Counted from the first letter of the stretch, positions 9,663 to 19,488 are shown. The stretch: 64,000 nucleotides of DNA from Flavivirga jejuensis (GCF_030540765.1 NZ_JAUOEL010000008.1:342140-406139); one strand, 5' to 3'. Translations and numbers: made by a program. Notes: generated from the letters alone by a model not told the origin.

Positions 9663-10781
9663 TTATGGCTTTAATAATTTAACTATTTCTGTTTCAAAAG
9701 CATCTAAAGTATAGGTTTGAGACCAGCTTGATGCTTTTTCAGACATCAATTTTAAATTCCCTAAATTTTGTAATTGTTTTTTAATGGTATTAACCGCTAA
9801 TTCTAAATTAGGCTCTATTAAAACCCCTCTGGCTCCATAATCTAACATAAAAGGCACACAAGAAACTGATGTAGCAATTGGAATAGCACCAAAAAACATA
9901 GCTTCAGCAATTACTTTTGGCCAACCTTCAGACTTTGAAGGTAATATTAAAAAATGTGTTTCTTTTAATACTTCTTTCACGACTTCTTTTTGTTGATTCC
10001 CTAATATATTAACAATGGCTTCTAACTTATTAGTAATAACATAGTCTTGTAATTCTTCATTTAAAATACCATCTCCATATAAATCCAAATGCACCTTTTT
10101 TCCTTGCTTATATAATGCTTCAACAATTTTAATAGCTAATAAAGGACGTTTACCTATTACTAGGCTTCCAACAAAAACAAACTTTAAAGTCTCTGAATAA
10201 TCTCGTGTTTTGGGAGTTACTATTTCTTGTTTTGTGTATGATGCCGTAAAAAAGGTTTTTATATTTTTAGTTTGATCTGGCCAATTTCCATAAACTAAAG
10301 TAGTTATATTTTTAGTAAAAAAAGTGCTACTTAACAACCACCTTTGAAATCGATAACTCATTGGTTGCTTTGCTTTTGGATCCCAATTTCCTGCATATTT
10401 AGCAGTTTTAACTTTTTTTGGAAATAAAACCTGAACTAAACAACCTAATAAGCCCATGTTACCAGGACAACGCAAGTGGATATGGTCTGCCTTTTTACAA
10501 ACTTTGAAAATTGTATAAATTATTATGGGAAGTTTAAAAACCGATTTTATAAACTTTGATAGTGATGTAAATACGACTTCTGGTACCCTGTTAAAATTTA
10601 TATTATTATGTTGGTAAGCACTATCAATAGTGCTTTTTTTAGAATTTAATAGCGGTGCTATAATTGTAACCTCATCAACATATTTAAACCAAATATTCAT
10701 TTCCCGAACATAAGGCGCATAGGCAAAAAAATGTTCATCTTCCCTTATATGCTTAACATGAGTGATTATTACAAAATTCAT
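9663..10781 (-). CDS. GT4-type glycosyltransferase
   Basis: A 372-aa putative GT-B enzyme. The C-terminal domain begins near FVFVGSLVIGKRPLLAIKIV and carries LPSKSEGWPKVIAEAMFFGA, with the two glutamates of the GT4 E-x7-E motif, then PIATSVSCVPFMLDYGARG. The N-terminus (MNFVIITHVKHIREDEHFFA) lacks the usual glycine-rich GGAE loop, so the acceptor may differ from that of its neighbours. It overlaps the preceding methyltransferase gene by 4 bp (ATGA at 10778-10781), a translational coupling arrangement. Confidence 0.86.
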   Translation of the reverse strand: MNFVIITHVKHIREDEHFFAYAPYVREMNIWFKYVDEVTIIAPLLNSKKSTIDSAYQHNNINFNRVPEVVFTSLSKFIKSVFKLPIIIYTIFKVCKKADHIHLRCPGNMGLLGCLVQVLFPKKVKTAKYAGNWDPKAKQPMSYRFQRWLLSSTFFTKNITTLVYGNWPDQTKNIKTFFTASYTKQEIVTPKTRDYSETLKFVFVGSLVIGKRPLLAIKIVEALYKQGKKVHLDLYGDGILNEELQDYVITNKLEAIVNILGNQQKEVVKEVLKETHFLILPSKSEGWPKVIAEAMFFGAIPIATSVSCVPFMLDYGARGVLIEPNLELAVNTIKKQLQNLGNLKLMSEKASSWSQTYTLDAFETEIVKLLKP

Positions 10782-11707
10782 TTTTTTAACGAATAGAATT
10801 CATTTAATAATTCTTTTGGCCTCCTATTTATCTCATCTTTTTTAAATGTAAAGGCATACCCTATTGGCATGGACACTGTTCTTCTATTAAGGCTTGTTCT
10901 CAGTTTATCTAAATATTTTAACCAACCAAATAATAGTCTTGTTAAGAATAAAAAACTGCTTCTAACTATTTTTTTTGAACTAAGGTTAACAAAATAATTT
11001 GAAACAGCTACTGCTACCATAGAGGCACTTCCTTCCGTTATTTCTGTTTTTAATACGTCACATTTTGGAAATAGACTTCTCATACCTGTATAAGTAAATC
11101 TAAAAAAGTCATACGGTTCTGCATGGTAAGGAAAATTTTGAGGTGCTTCAATTTGGAGTACCCCTCCAACTTTTGTTACTCTTTGCAATTCCTTACAAAA
11201 CTTCCAAGGGTTTATAGTATGCTCAATAACCTGAGCTGCTAAAACAATATCGAAACAATCTGAAGCAAAAGGAATAAAATGACCATCAAAAATGTAATCG
11301 GGTTTAAACTGGTTGTGAACATCAGAAGTTACAATATCGCAATTGGGAAACATTTTTCTGTAATAAGCACTTTTTTCACCAACGCCTATAATTAACATTT
11401 TACTCTTTAATGGAAGCGATTTTGAAAGGTCTTCATACCGCTTATTCATATTAAAATCTTTATTAAGCGCAGGAAGTAATTGTCTTCTTATATAATTTTT
11501 TAGATTCGTTTTATCTAAATGAGCACTATTCTGAGTCGTGGTTTTTGAATTAACAATATCCGCTTCATCAAATATAGACTCATAACTAAACAAAATAGGA
11601 GTACTATTAAATACTGGTAATTTAGACTGATCTTCAAACAAATAATAACTCTCTGTGATTTTAATTAATTTTGACTGCGAGTCTGGATGTATTATATAAT
11701 CAAACAT
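10778..11707 (-). CDS. SAM-dependent methyltransferase with Trm112-like N-terminus
   Basis: A class I methyltransferase. The first 45 residues from ATG 11707 (MFDYIIHPDSQSKLIKITES) resemble a Trm112-like small domain. The methyltransferase core includes SKMLIIGVGEKSAYYRKMFP (motif I), DIVTSDVH (acidic end of beta2), DCFDIVLAAQVIEHTINPWK (motif IV, as in the Methyltransf_11 family) and GGVLQIEAPQNFPYHAEPYD. I chose the internal ATG at 11707 because it avoids a 25-bp overlap with the upstream GT2 gene (stop at 11716); an in-frame ATG at 11740 is possible. It probably O-methylates a sugar or caps the chain. Confidence 0.75.
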   Translation of the reverse strand: MFDYIIHPDSQSKLIKITESYYLFEDQSKLPVFNSTPILFSYESIFDEADIVNSKTTTQNSAHLDKTNLKNYIRRQLLPALNKDFNMNKRYEDLSKSLPLKSKMLIIGVGEKSAYYRKMFPNCDIVTSDVHNQFKPDYIFDGHFIPFASDCFDIVLAAQVIEHTINPWKFCKELQRVTKVGGVLQIEAPQNFPYHAEPYDFFRFTYTGMRSLFPKCDVLKTEITEGSASMVAVAVSNYFVNLSSKKIVRSSFLFLTRLLFGWLKYLDKLRTSLNRRTVSMPIGYAFTFKKDEINRRPKELLNEFYSLKK

Positions 11708-11715
11708 ATGTTTAT

Positions 11716-12708
11716 TTAACTTATTAAAACTTTTAACCAACCTACTGTTCTTCCTAAAGCTTCACTAAATGCTTCCTTTTTTTTAGATGTAGTAAAGGTA
11801 TTGGTAAATCTAATTATAATTAATAAAACAGTAATAACATGCCATTTAATTTTCGTTTTTAAAGTTGGTTTAGGGTTTTTAGTTCGCCAAATATAGTAAC
11901 CATTCTTAACAACCATTTTACCATATTTATATTTATCAGGTCTTCCAGATTCTTCATGATAGTGGTACACTTTAGCCGCAGTATTTAAATATAATTTACC
12001 TGTTTTAGCTACGCGAATTGAAAAATCGGCATCTTCGTATAATCCATAGCCTTCAAAAAATGTTGAAAATTGATGTTTCTTAAAGACATCTTTCTTAAAA
12101 GACGAAACGCCTCCCATTAGTAATTCTACTTCATAAACCTTATTACTTGGCGGCAAAAAACTAACACTTCTTGCATGAGAGAATAATGGTGAAACCCCTG
12201 GTGGACAATCGCAATCTAAACCAAATTTCTTTCTGAGTACAAACCGTTTGCTATCTTTACGTTTCCATCCATCAAAATAAAACTCTTCAATTTTGGGGCG
12301 GTAATTATCCCCTACGAATTCAAAATTAGTTTCATTAATAATATAGCCTCCAACACCTAATGCCTCAGGATATGATTTGTACGTGTTTAATATATTTTCA
12401 AAATAGTCTGGTACTAAAACAGTATCATCGTCTAAAAAACAAACAATGTCAGACGTACTTGAAACTAAATTAATACCGTAATTACGCTGTTTCGTTAAAC
12501 CTCTATCTGCATCTTCAACCCTAAAATATTTTAAGTTATCAAAGTTGTTTTTATCTAATAGTAATTTTGTTTCATTATTAGTAGAGCCATCAACAATTAA
12601 TATTTCATTCGGATATAAAGATTGTATTTTTACTGAATTCAACAAATTCAGTAATGCTTCAGAACGCATGTAAGTACATACTATTAATGAAAAACTATGA
12701 TAAACCAT
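11716..12708 (-). CDS. GT2-family glycosyltransferase
   Basis: A 330-aa GT-A enzyme. The N-terminus SFSLIVCTYMRSEALLNLLN, then EILIVDGSTNNETK, and the DxD-type metal motif IVCFLDDDTVLVPDYF are typical of inverting GT2 enzymes. The second-half acceptor-site acid is in EGYGLYEDADFSIRVAKTG, and a basic amphipathic region plus a hydrophobic patch (WHVITVLLIIIRFTNTF) near the C-terminus could contact the membrane. It overlaps the exostosin-like gene by 14 bp. Donor sugar unknown. Confidence 0.88.
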   Translation of the reverse strand: MVYHSFSLIVCTYMRSEALLNLLNSVKIQSLYPNEILIVDGSTNNETKLLLDKNNFDNLKYFRVEDADRGLTKQRNYGINLVSSTSDIVCFLDDDTVLVPDYFENILNTYKSYPEALGVGGYIINETNFEFVGDNYRPKIEEFYFDGWKRKDSKRFVLRKKFGLDCDCPPGVSPLFSHARSVSFLPPSNKVYEVELLMGGVSSFKKDVFKKHQFSTFFEGYGLYEDADFSIRVAKTGKLYLNTAAKVYHYHEESGRPDKYKYGKMVVKNGYYIWRTKNPKPTLKTKIKWHVITVLLIIIRFTNTFTTSKKKEAFSEALGRTVGWLKVLIS

Positions 12709-13744
12709 CGTCTTGTAATTTACTTATAAAAACATCATGAATATGTTTAAAGAAAAACTCCCTTCTTAAATATTTGTTCCATAAAAGTCTATTATTTTCT
12801 TGAAGTTTAATAAAATTTTCTTCATTAATTTTTTTATGAAAATTCAAAATTTGTTGTTCTAAGGTTTTAGTTTGCTCATCATCAATGATCAAACAATGCT
12901 TTTTCCAATCAATTTTATTAGACAACGGTAATTGACAATCTGTATTTATTAATACAGGAATTCTTCCTACTGCTAAAGTCTCATAAAACCTAACTGAAAA
13001 ATTCCCTGCGCCTCTAATACAAAATGTATAAGGGTTTTTAACTATATTTTGATAAAACGTTTCAGTTGTTTTTTGCTTCTCTATTTCTGTTTTTACTCCT
13101 GCCCTATAGGTATCTCTTAAAATAAAATTGGTTTTCAGTTTATCACTTTTTTTTAAAGTCTTAAGATATTTTGCTCTTTTTATACTTGATGGATAAAAAG
13201 GCTGATAATCTTTAAGTTCTTTTTTTAAAATCCTTTTTAAATTTATTTTTATAAAAGCTAAAAACTCTTTGAGGTATTTTAAAACACCTGTTTTTGCATG
13301 ACCAACAAAGCCTATTTCTGGGATTTTATTTTTTTGTAAAGGGCTAAAATCTTTTTCTAAATTAATCTGGTAAGGATCATTTATAAAAGAAGGTATTATA
13401 ATAGTTCTTTCATTCAGTTTACTTTTAAAACCACCCAACCTAAAATTAAAAATACTTTTATCTTGTAATGTATAGCCAAAATCGCCTCCTGAATATACCC
13501 ATATAGGCTTATCCAATTGTTTTGCTTTATCTAAAATATTATCTATAGTAGACTTATAAAACTTTAGTGAATACACATACTCTAAAGGCAATACTATAAC
13601 GTCTGAATTATTTATATCGTTAACAATTTTATAATAGGTACTTAGGTATTCATTATTTCCATAGAATAAATCGAATAATAACGGAAAAACAAGCTTGCGA
13701 TTTTGCTCTGTTAATAAATTTGTATCTGTATAAATCTTAAGCAT
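12695..13744 (-). CDS. Exostosin-family (GT47-like) glycosyltransferase
   Basis: A 349-aa protein whose C-terminal part reads FCIRGAGNFSVRFYETLAVG then RIPVLINTDCQLPLSNKIDW, which is the exostosin signature (G-x-S-x-R-x-Y-E followed by G-x-I-P-V-I). The N-terminal half includes SDVIVLPLEYVY and KPIWVYSGGDFGY, matching the usual first GT-B half. Family members transfer hexoses or uronic acids in animals and plants, and are found in bacterial polysaccharide loci with unknown specificity. It overlaps both neighbours (14 and 8 bp). Confidence 0.82.
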   Translation of the reverse strand: MLKIYTDTNLLTEQNRKLVFPLLFDLFYGNNEYLSTYYKIVNDINNSDVIVLPLEYVYSLKFYKSTIDNILDKAKQLDKPIWVYSGGDFGYTLQDKSIFNFRLGGFKSKLNERTIIIPSFINDPYQINLEKDFSPLQKNKIPEIGFVGHAKTGVLKYLKEFLAFIKINLKRILKKELKDYQPFYPSSIKRAKYLKTLKKSDKLKTNFILRDTYRAGVKTEIEKQKTTETFYQNIVKNPYTFCIRGAGNFSVRFYETLAVGRIPVLINTDCQLPLSNKIDWKKHCLIIDDEQTKTLEQQILNFHKKINEENFIKLQENNRLLWNKYLRREFFFKHIHDVFISKLQDDGLS

Positions 13745-15284
13745 TAAATCTTTCTTTTAATTTATCTGCCCAGAGAAGGCTTACATACCATTCTTTCTTC
13801 ATATTAGCAATATACTTAAACGGGTTTTTAATGGATTGAGATTTATAGTATTTAATAAAAAGCAAGAGTTTGTATAGTTGGTTTTGTTGTTTTGTTAAAT
13901 GCGTAAGATTAAATAACATAATTGTTGGAGAAGGTTTAGGTTGACATTTTTCATGATCCCAAGGATGTTCAACCTTAATTCTGTAGCCTCCAAAAGGCGC
14001 TTTTAAATGCGTTATTCTTATGTTAGAATAATATATAATATCTTCTCCTAAATTGCGTAATTGCATCCCAAAGTCTATATCTTCCCCATAATTATGCTCG
14101 TATTCCATACCGAATTTCACATCTTTTATTAAAGAGGATTTCATAAAACTATTTCCACCTCCAAAAACTGGCGTTTGAGACGTTTTAAAATAAGTTTGTT
14201 TCTCTTCTGGTTTTAAATATATGGTGGTACCTACTTTGGTTCCTGTTTTTTCAACTGCTTTTAATAAGTTTTTAATTAAATCTGGTTCAAACCTATTATC
14301 ATCATCACCTAAAAGCGTCCATTCACTTTCCACTAAATCCAAAGCGATATTTCTTGCATTACAAACCCCACTCTGGTGAATAAATTTATGCTTTATATTA
14401 AATGGCCATTCTTCATTAGTTAAATAATCTAAGCTGGAGGTTGCATTCTCTTGAGGGTTTTGTTCAACTATGATTACATTCTTAGGCAAAATAGTTTGCT
14501 TAGATAAATCTTTTAATACATCATACAAATATTGTTTTCGACCTATTGTAGGTATAATGACATCCACTTCTTTTTTATCAATAACTTGTTTTGAGGATTT
14601 CAAAGGGATTGAAGTAAAATCAAAATTTACTTGTTGTTTTTTGATTAACAGGCTTTTTATAAACGGGATAAAAGGAATCTTTTTTAAATAAATTATAAAA
14701 CACAAAAATAATAGATATCCCCAAACCCATTTATAATGAGTTTTTACAAATCTGAATAATTCTGACGTTGAAGCTTGATTATCTGCCATAGACTCAGGAA
14801 CGTTTAACAATAACTGGGGTTCTGAATAACAAAACAAGCCTTGCGACATACCAGTTTTTGCCAAGGAGTTAATGAAATAATTAAAATTAGCATGCTTTTT
14901 AAAATCCTTAAAAACAGTATTTAAAAGTGCTGCATGTATACCTCCAACATCGCTACTCATCAACCAAGTAGGATAACATACTTTTTTATTAACTTTTAGG
15001 TAAACAGATTGATCTACAAAACCAATATGTTCTGGAATGTAATTTTTATGAAACACAGAATATGAAGCTAAAATGTGTTTATGGTGAAAAACATTAGGTA
15101 TTTGTGCTTTATTTATATTATCAATATAAGCCTCATGACACCAAATAAGTATTTCTTCTGGAAATAATTTAGCTAATTCAAATAAAGTACTAGTAATAGA
15201 TGATTTAACCTCAAAAGGAATTGTTTTAAACTCATTGTTAAGAATTCTGAATGGTTTATTATTTTGATGTATTAAATAAATCAT
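13737..15284 (-). CDS. Two-part glycosyltransferase: unusual N-domain plus GT2
   Basis: A 515-aa protein in three parts. Residues 1-180 form an N-terminal domain without a clear donor motif; PTWLMSSDVGGIHAALLNTV resembles the acceptor half of a GT. A hydrophobic segment with basic flank follows (YKWVWGYLLFLCFIIYLKKI, about 185-205). Residues 239-515 are a GT2 domain: EVDVIIPTIGRKQYLYDVL, then WTLLGDDDNRFEPDLIKNL with the DxD, and EHNYGEDIDFGMQLRNLGED with the catalytic-base region. The N-terminal domain could be a degenerate or unrecognised transferase; I do not assign it. It overlaps both flanking genes by a few bases. Confidence 0.8.
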   Translation of the reverse strand: MIYLIHQNNKPFRILNNEFKTIPFEVKSSITSTLFELAKLFPEEILIWCHEAYIDNINKAQIPNVFHHKHILASYSVFHKNYIPEHIGFVDQSVYLKVNKKVCYPTWLMSSDVGGIHAALLNTVFKDFKKHANFNYFINSLAKTGMSQGLFCYSEPQLLLNVPESMADNQASTSELFRFVKTHYKWVWGYLLFLCFIIYLKKIPFIPFIKSLLIKKQQVNFDFTSIPLKSSKQVIDKKEVDVIIPTIGRKQYLYDVLKDLSKQTILPKNVIIVEQNPQENATSSLDYLTNEEWPFNIKHKFIHQSGVCNARNIALDLVESEWTLLGDDDNRFEPDLIKNLLKAVEKTGTKVGTTIYLKPEEKQTYFKTSQTPVFGGGNSFMKSSLIKDVKFGMEYEHNYGEDIDFGMQLRNLGEDIIYYSNIRITHLKAPFGGYRIKVEHPWDHEKCQPKPSPTIMLFNLTHLTKQQNQLYKLLLFIKYYKSQSIKNPFKYIANMKKEWYVSLLWADKLKERFNA

Positions 15285-16438
15285 GAAATGATGGATTTAT
15301 AATAATCAATATTAATATCTGCATTCTTTTCAATATCAAAAAGTGTTTCTACTTTTTCTCTTGCCGCATTACCCATTTGGGCACAAAAAGTTTCGTCTCC
15401 GAGTAATTTAAGCAATTGGTTTGCATATGCATCAATCTCTGTTGGATGAACCAAGTAACCATTAATACCATCGTCTATCAGTTCTTGTGCCCATCCAATA
15501 CTTGTATTAACAACTGGCTTTTGCATCGCCATAGATTCTATTGTTACCATACCTAAAGTTTCTGCAAAAGAAGGATAAGTACATACATGTGTGCGTTTTA
15601 TATGCTCTTTAACTTCAGAATATGGAATCTTGCCTAAATAGTTAACACGTTCTTTGGCTTCTTTAGAAAAAATTTGTTCCATTAGTTTATAAGTAGACTT
15701 TTCTCCCGTTTTAATATCTGAAGCATCATTTCCAATAAGAGTTAATTTTGCTTTTGAATTTTGTTTTAATACCTTATTAAATATTTCTGCCAATTCTAAA
15801 ACTCCTTTTTTTCTTATGATGGTACCAATGTATAATATAGTATTTCTATCATAAATTTCTGGAGTACTATTTACAAAATTTTCTAATTGTAAACCGTAAT
15901 GAATGGTTTTTATCTTATTCTTATTTAACCCAAAGATTTTCGCAGTTTCAATACCAGCATAAGTTGTTGGAGCTATAAAAGCTGTTGCTTTATTTAAACC
16001 CATTTTTTCAAACATAAAGTTTTTAAACTTTTGTTTTCTGTTTTCTAATTTGCAAAAATAAGCATCGCTCCCATGAAACCTAATAACCAAAGGAACTTTA
16101 AAGTTCATAAAAGCAGTGATTCCTGTCCAATCTGCCGCTTCTAAAATCTCTATTTGTTTTTTATTTACTATTAAGTTTACATACTTCTGAATATGCTTTC
16201 TGTAATAATACCAAGTAAATAGTTTATAAGTTTCTTTTTTAATAAGATGAATTTCCACACCTTTATCATCAATGATTTCAGATTCGTTTTGGTGATATAC
16301 AAATACCGTAACCTCAACACCTTTTTTAACCAAAGCAATAGCTAGATTTTTAATACTCGTTGCTATTCCTGCCGCATGCTTTACTTTAGGATGTGGATAT
16401 TCGGATGTGATGAAGCCTATTTTTAATATTTCCCCCAT
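15281..16438 (-). CDS. GT4-type glycosyltransferase
   Basis: A 385-aa GT-B enzyme. The N-terminal domain starts ILKIGFITSEYPHPKVKHAA with a glycine-containing loop (AAGIATSIKNLAIAL); PLVIRFHGSDAYFCK is the usual His/Gly-rich segment. The C-terminal part has TILYIGTIIRKKGVLELAEI, PSFAETLGMVTIESMAMQKP and VVNTSIGWAQELIDDGINGY, containing the E-x7-E motif. It is a strong GT4 call (PF00534/PF13439 type). It overlaps the two-part GT by 4 bp and lies 6 bp from the membrane protein upstream. Confidence 0.92.
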   Translation of the reverse strand: MGEILKIGFITSEYPHPKVKHAAGIATSIKNLAIALVKKGVEVTVFVYHQNESEIIDDKGVEIHLIKKETYKLFTWYYYRKHIQKYVNLIVNKKQIEILEAADWTGITAFMNFKVPLVIRFHGSDAYFCKLENRKQKFKNFMFEKMGLNKATAFIAPTTYAGIETAKIFGLNKNKIKTIHYGLQLENFVNSTPEIYDRNTILYIGTIIRKKGVLELAEIFNKVLKQNSKAKLTLIGNDASDIKTGEKSTYKLMEQIFSKEAKERVNYLGKIPYSEVKEHIKRTHVCTYPSFAETLGMVTIESMAMQKPVVNTSIGWAQELIDDGINGYLVHPTEIDAYANQLLKLLGDETFCAQMGNAAREKVETLFDIEKNADINIDYYKSIIS

Positions 16439-16443
16439 ATTAT

Positions 16444-17754
16444 TTAAACAGCTAAAATTAAGTTTAATATACTTCTTAAATTAAAAAGAGTAATAACTAT
16501 TAATGACATAGAAAAAACGGTGTTTTTGTACATAGTATCAACAGCAAACGGCTTTCGACTTATATAACTTAATACAGCTGCAGGTATTAAAATTTCATAG
16601 CCAATAAGCCATCTATGTTCTATAAAAGTAAAACATACAAAAGACAGCGCTAACGTAATAATCAAAAATAAATTTGAAGCTAAATTCTCTTTATTAATAA
16701 ATGATTTCAATACCATTTTTTTGTTTAGTAATGGTACAAGTAATAAAAAGAACAAAAATCCCCAAAATCTAAAAAACCTCAATATGCTAAAACCAACATT
16801 ATAGGCAAACATTTTTAGCACAATTACTGGATCCCTGCTAATGACTTCAAAAAAAGATTTAGGCAAACTATCCTCTCCATTTTCATCTAAATACTTTATG
16901 ACAACATCAAATTTGGTATGCTTCCAAATGGCGTCTCTGTTGGGTGCTTCCTTACCTTGTTCAATTTTTTTTAATCCTAAATAATTTCGTTGCACCCAAT
17001 TAGCATTAATATTTTTTGGTGCTTTATCATAACTACTCAATTTATTCTTTTCTATAAAGGAAGGATAATGAAAGGCACTCACCAATACTATAAATGATAT
17101 AAGTGCAACGGCAATTTTTAATATCTTTTTTGGTATACTATCGTTTGAATCTACAAACCAAATAATAAAAGTAAAGGCAACTAATAGAATCCACAAAAGG
17201 GCAGTCATTCTAATTGAAATTCCTATTGCAAGTAACAAACCTATCAAAACAAAAGACATGTATTGATCTTTTTTATTGAATAATCTTTGGGTTAAAACAT
17301 ATAGTAAAACAATAATAAAAACACCTAAAAAGGTGTCATTTGAAGCTCCTGAATACGATTTTAAGTTGATCGTAAAAAAGAAATACAGACCAAATAGAAT
17401 GATAAAGTAAATATCTATTTTTTTTGTTTTTTTTCTTAAAAAATAGAATCCAAAAACAATTAAAAATATTTGGCTTAAGAAGTTTAACAAGAAAAAAGAA
17501 ATCTCCACATCATTTGTAAACCAGTATAATCCTTTTAAAAATAAATTATAAAGTATGGTCGTTCCTTCAGAAACCGCATCATAGTGGCCTAAATCTAAAA
17601 ATCTTAAAAAGGCTCCTTTATAGTCGTCATTATTATGAAAAACAAAAATTTTTGGAGTATTTACTGCAATTAGAAATATATAAACTAATAAAGCTATAAT
17701 AGACAAACCATATAATAGTTTCTTATTACCTGTTATTTTCCAGATTTTATCCAT
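16444..17754 (-). CDS. Polytopic membrane protein, possible GT-C glycosyltransferase
   Basis: A 436-aa protein with about ten hydrophobic helices and a first external loop carrying paired acids (VFHNNDDYKGAFLRFLDLGH), as in GT-C enzymes such as ArnT/PMT, which place a catalytic Asp there. A longer hydrophilic loop lies near residues 235-300. GT-C enzymes use polyprenyl-phosphate-linked sugars on the outer face. Nearby genes encode a GtrB-like polyprenyl-phosphate glycosyltransferase and amino-sugar enzymes, which supports this. It could instead be a polymerase-like membrane protein; the family is not certain. It overlaps the aminotransferase gene by 8 bp. Confidence 0.55.
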   Translation of the reverse strand: MDKIWKITGNKKLLYGLSIIALLVYIFLIAVNTPKIFVFHNNDDYKGAFLRFLDLGHYDAVSEGTTILYNLFLKGLYWFTNDVEISFFLLNFLSQIFLIVFGFYFLRKKTKKIDIYFIILFGLYFFFTINLKSYSGASNDTFLGVFIIVLLYVLTQRLFNKKDQYMSFVLIGLLLAIGISIRMTALLWILLVAFTFIIWFVDSNDSIPKKILKIAVALISFIVLVSAFHYPSFIEKNKLSSYDKAPKNINANWVQRNYLGLKKIEQGKEAPNRDAIWKHTKFDVVIKYLDENGEDSLPKSFFEVISRDPVIVLKMFAYNVGFSILRFFRFWGFLFFLLLVPLLNKKMVLKSFINKENLASNLFLIITLALSFVCFTFIEHRWLIGYEILIPAAVLSYISRKPFAVDTMYKNTVFSMSLIVITLFNLRSILNLILAV

Positions 17755-18859
17755 ACATCAATATTTTACTTATAACCTCCGTTACATCCAATTCGTAAAA
17801 CATTGGTAACCTTAATAATCTGTTGGTAAACATATCACTGTTGGTTAATTTCTTACCCTGGTATTTAGCTTGATAATATGGACTAGAATGCAAACTAATA
17901 TAATGGAAAACGGCCAAAACGTTATTCGCTTTTAAATGTTTTATTATTTTAGATCGTTGGTCTTCAGACTTGCAAATAATATAAAACATATGGGCATTAT
18001 TTGTCGCGTAATCTGGTATGCTCATGAGTTTGATATCATGCTTATCTGACCAATCTTTTAGTGATTCTTGATAACGATTCCAATGCTCTAATCTCTTTCT
18101 TTGAATATCTTCTAAATTTTCAATCTGTGCCCATAAAAATGCTGCTATAATTTCTGAAGGTAAAAATGAAGATCCTGTATCTACCCATCCATATTTATTT
18201 ACTTCTCCTCTAAAAAACTCAGCTCTATTAGTGCCTTTTTCCCAAATAATTTCAGCTCTATTAACAAAACGGTCATCATTAATTGCTAATAATCCTCCTT
18301 CTCCAGAAATAATATTTTTTGTTTCATGAAACGAAAAAGTAGCCATATGACCAATTGCCCCTAATGCTTTTCCTTTGTATTTAGAACAAATTGCTTGTGC
18401 TGCATCTTCAATAACCAACAAGTTATGCCGTTCAGCAATACTCATAATTGTATCCATATCGCATGAAACTCCAGCATAATGGACAACAACTATCGCTTTT
18501 GTTTTAGAAGTAATTAAAGCTTCAATTTTAGTAGCATCTATATTTGGATTGTTAGAATAAGAATCAGCAAAAGTTATGGTGGCACCTTGGCGAATAAAAG
18601 CCAGTGCTGTTGAAACAAATGTAAAACTTGGTATGATAACTTCGTCTCCCTTTTCAATATTTGCTAATATAGCGCACATCTCTAAAGCATCTGTACAAGA
18701 TGTAGTAAGTAAAGCTTTTTTAAAACCAAAAGTGTCTTCAAAGTAATTTTGACATCGTTTTGTGTAATCACCATTACCAGATATTTTGCCTAATTTTACA
18801 GCATCTTCTATATACTGCGTTTCTTTGCCTGTTAAATATGGTTTATTAAATGGGATCAT
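17747..18859 (-). CDS. rffA: dTDP-4-amino-4,6-dideoxygalactose transaminase
   Basis: A 370-aa PLP enzyme of the DegT/WecE family, colinear in my memory with E. coli RffA/WecE: N-terminus MIPFNKPYLTGKETQYIEDA, CTDALEMCAILANIEKGDEV, VVHYAGVSCDMDTIMSIAER, the Schiff-base lysine in ATFSFHETKNIISGEGG, and WEKGTNRAEFFRGEVNKYGW. The family enzyme converts dTDP-4-keto-6-deoxyglucose plus glutamate to dTDP-4-amino-4,6-dideoxygalactose (dTDP-Fuc4N). The dTDP-sugar supply genes (rmlA, rmlB) are not in the window. The next gene, overlapping by 4 bp, is a NeuD/PglD-type acyltransferase that could N-acetylate the product. Confidence 0.9.
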   Translation of the reverse strand: MIPFNKPYLTGKETQYIEDAVKLGKISGNGDYTKRCQNYFEDTFGFKKALLTTSCTDALEMCAILANIEKGDEVIIPSFTFVSTALAFIRQGATITFADSYSNNPNIDATKIEALITSKTKAIVVVHYAGVSCDMDTIMSIAERHNLLVIEDAAQAICSKYKGKALGAIGHMATFSFHETKNIISGEGGLLAINDDRFVNRAEIIWEKGTNRAEFFRGEVNKYGWVDTGSSFLPSEIIAAFLWAQIENLEDIQRKRLEHWNRYQESLKDWSDKHDIKLMSIPDYATNNAHMFYIICKSEDQRSKIIKHLKANNVLAVFHYISLHSSPYYQAKYQGKKLTNSDMFTNRLLRLPMFYELDVTEVISKILMYG

Positions 18860-19488
18860 CTTATAAATCTTGATGGATTACCTACATATAATCCTGATTT
18901 TTCTATTTGATTTATTACGACTGTGCCAGCTCCTATCTGCACATCATCAGCAACATTAATATTATCTATTATGGTTGAATTAATGCCTATATTACAACGC
19001 TTCCCAATATTTACAAATCCAGCAATTGCAACTCTTGGTGACAAAAATGTATGTTGAGCAATTATAGAATCGTGTGCAATGGTGCAACTTATATTAATAA
19101 AAACGTTGTCTTTTATAATCGCTTGCTGGTCAATAATAACTCCTGGAAATATACAAACCCCACTTCCTACAACACACGAAGCATCAATATAACACGATGA
19201 ATGTATAAATGTAGCAAAGGGAACAACAGCTTTTAAAGAAGTATATAGCTTTTCTCTAAAACCTAAATGTTTATAGCCAATTCCAATGATAACTTCGTCA
19301 AATAACTTATTGGTAAAACCATTTTCTACATCTTCAACTTTACCAAAAACTTTGATTTGATTTATTATCGTATTCGGAGTAGCAAAATCATCAAAAAATC
19401 CTACGACTTCAAATTGATTATCTTGAGCAGCATGATAGGCTATTTGTTGTCCTAAATCTCCAGCGCCTATAATCGCTAATTTTTTCAT
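18856..19488 (-). CDS. NeuD/PglD-type sugar O/N-acyltransferase
   Basis: A 210-aa protein: an N-terminal Rossmann-like sugar-nucleotide-binding domain (KKLAIIGAGDLGQQIAYHAA, residues 1-80) followed by left-handed beta-helix hexapeptide repeats (GSGVCIFPGVIIDQ, IGKRCNIGINSTIIDNI, ADDVQIGAGTVV) ending in KSGLYVGNPSRFIR. The catalytic histidine is probably in NISCTIAHDSIIAQH. PglD acetylates UDP-4-amino sugars and NeuD O-acetylates sialic acid. Being translationally coupled to the WecE-type aminotransferase favours N-acetylation of the 4-amino sugar. A role with the nonulosonic acid module further upstream cannot be excluded. Confidence 0.83.
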   Translation of the reverse strand: MKKLAIIGAGDLGQQIAYHAAQDNQFEVVGFFDDFATPNTIINQIKVFGKVEDVENGFTNKLFDEVIIGIGYKHLGFREKLYTSLKAVVPFATFIHSSCYIDASCVVGSGVCIFPGVIIDQQAIIKDNVFINISCTIAHDSIIAQHTFLSPRVAIAGFVNIGKRCNIGINSTIIDNINVADDVQIGAGTVVINQIEKSGLYVGNPSRFIR

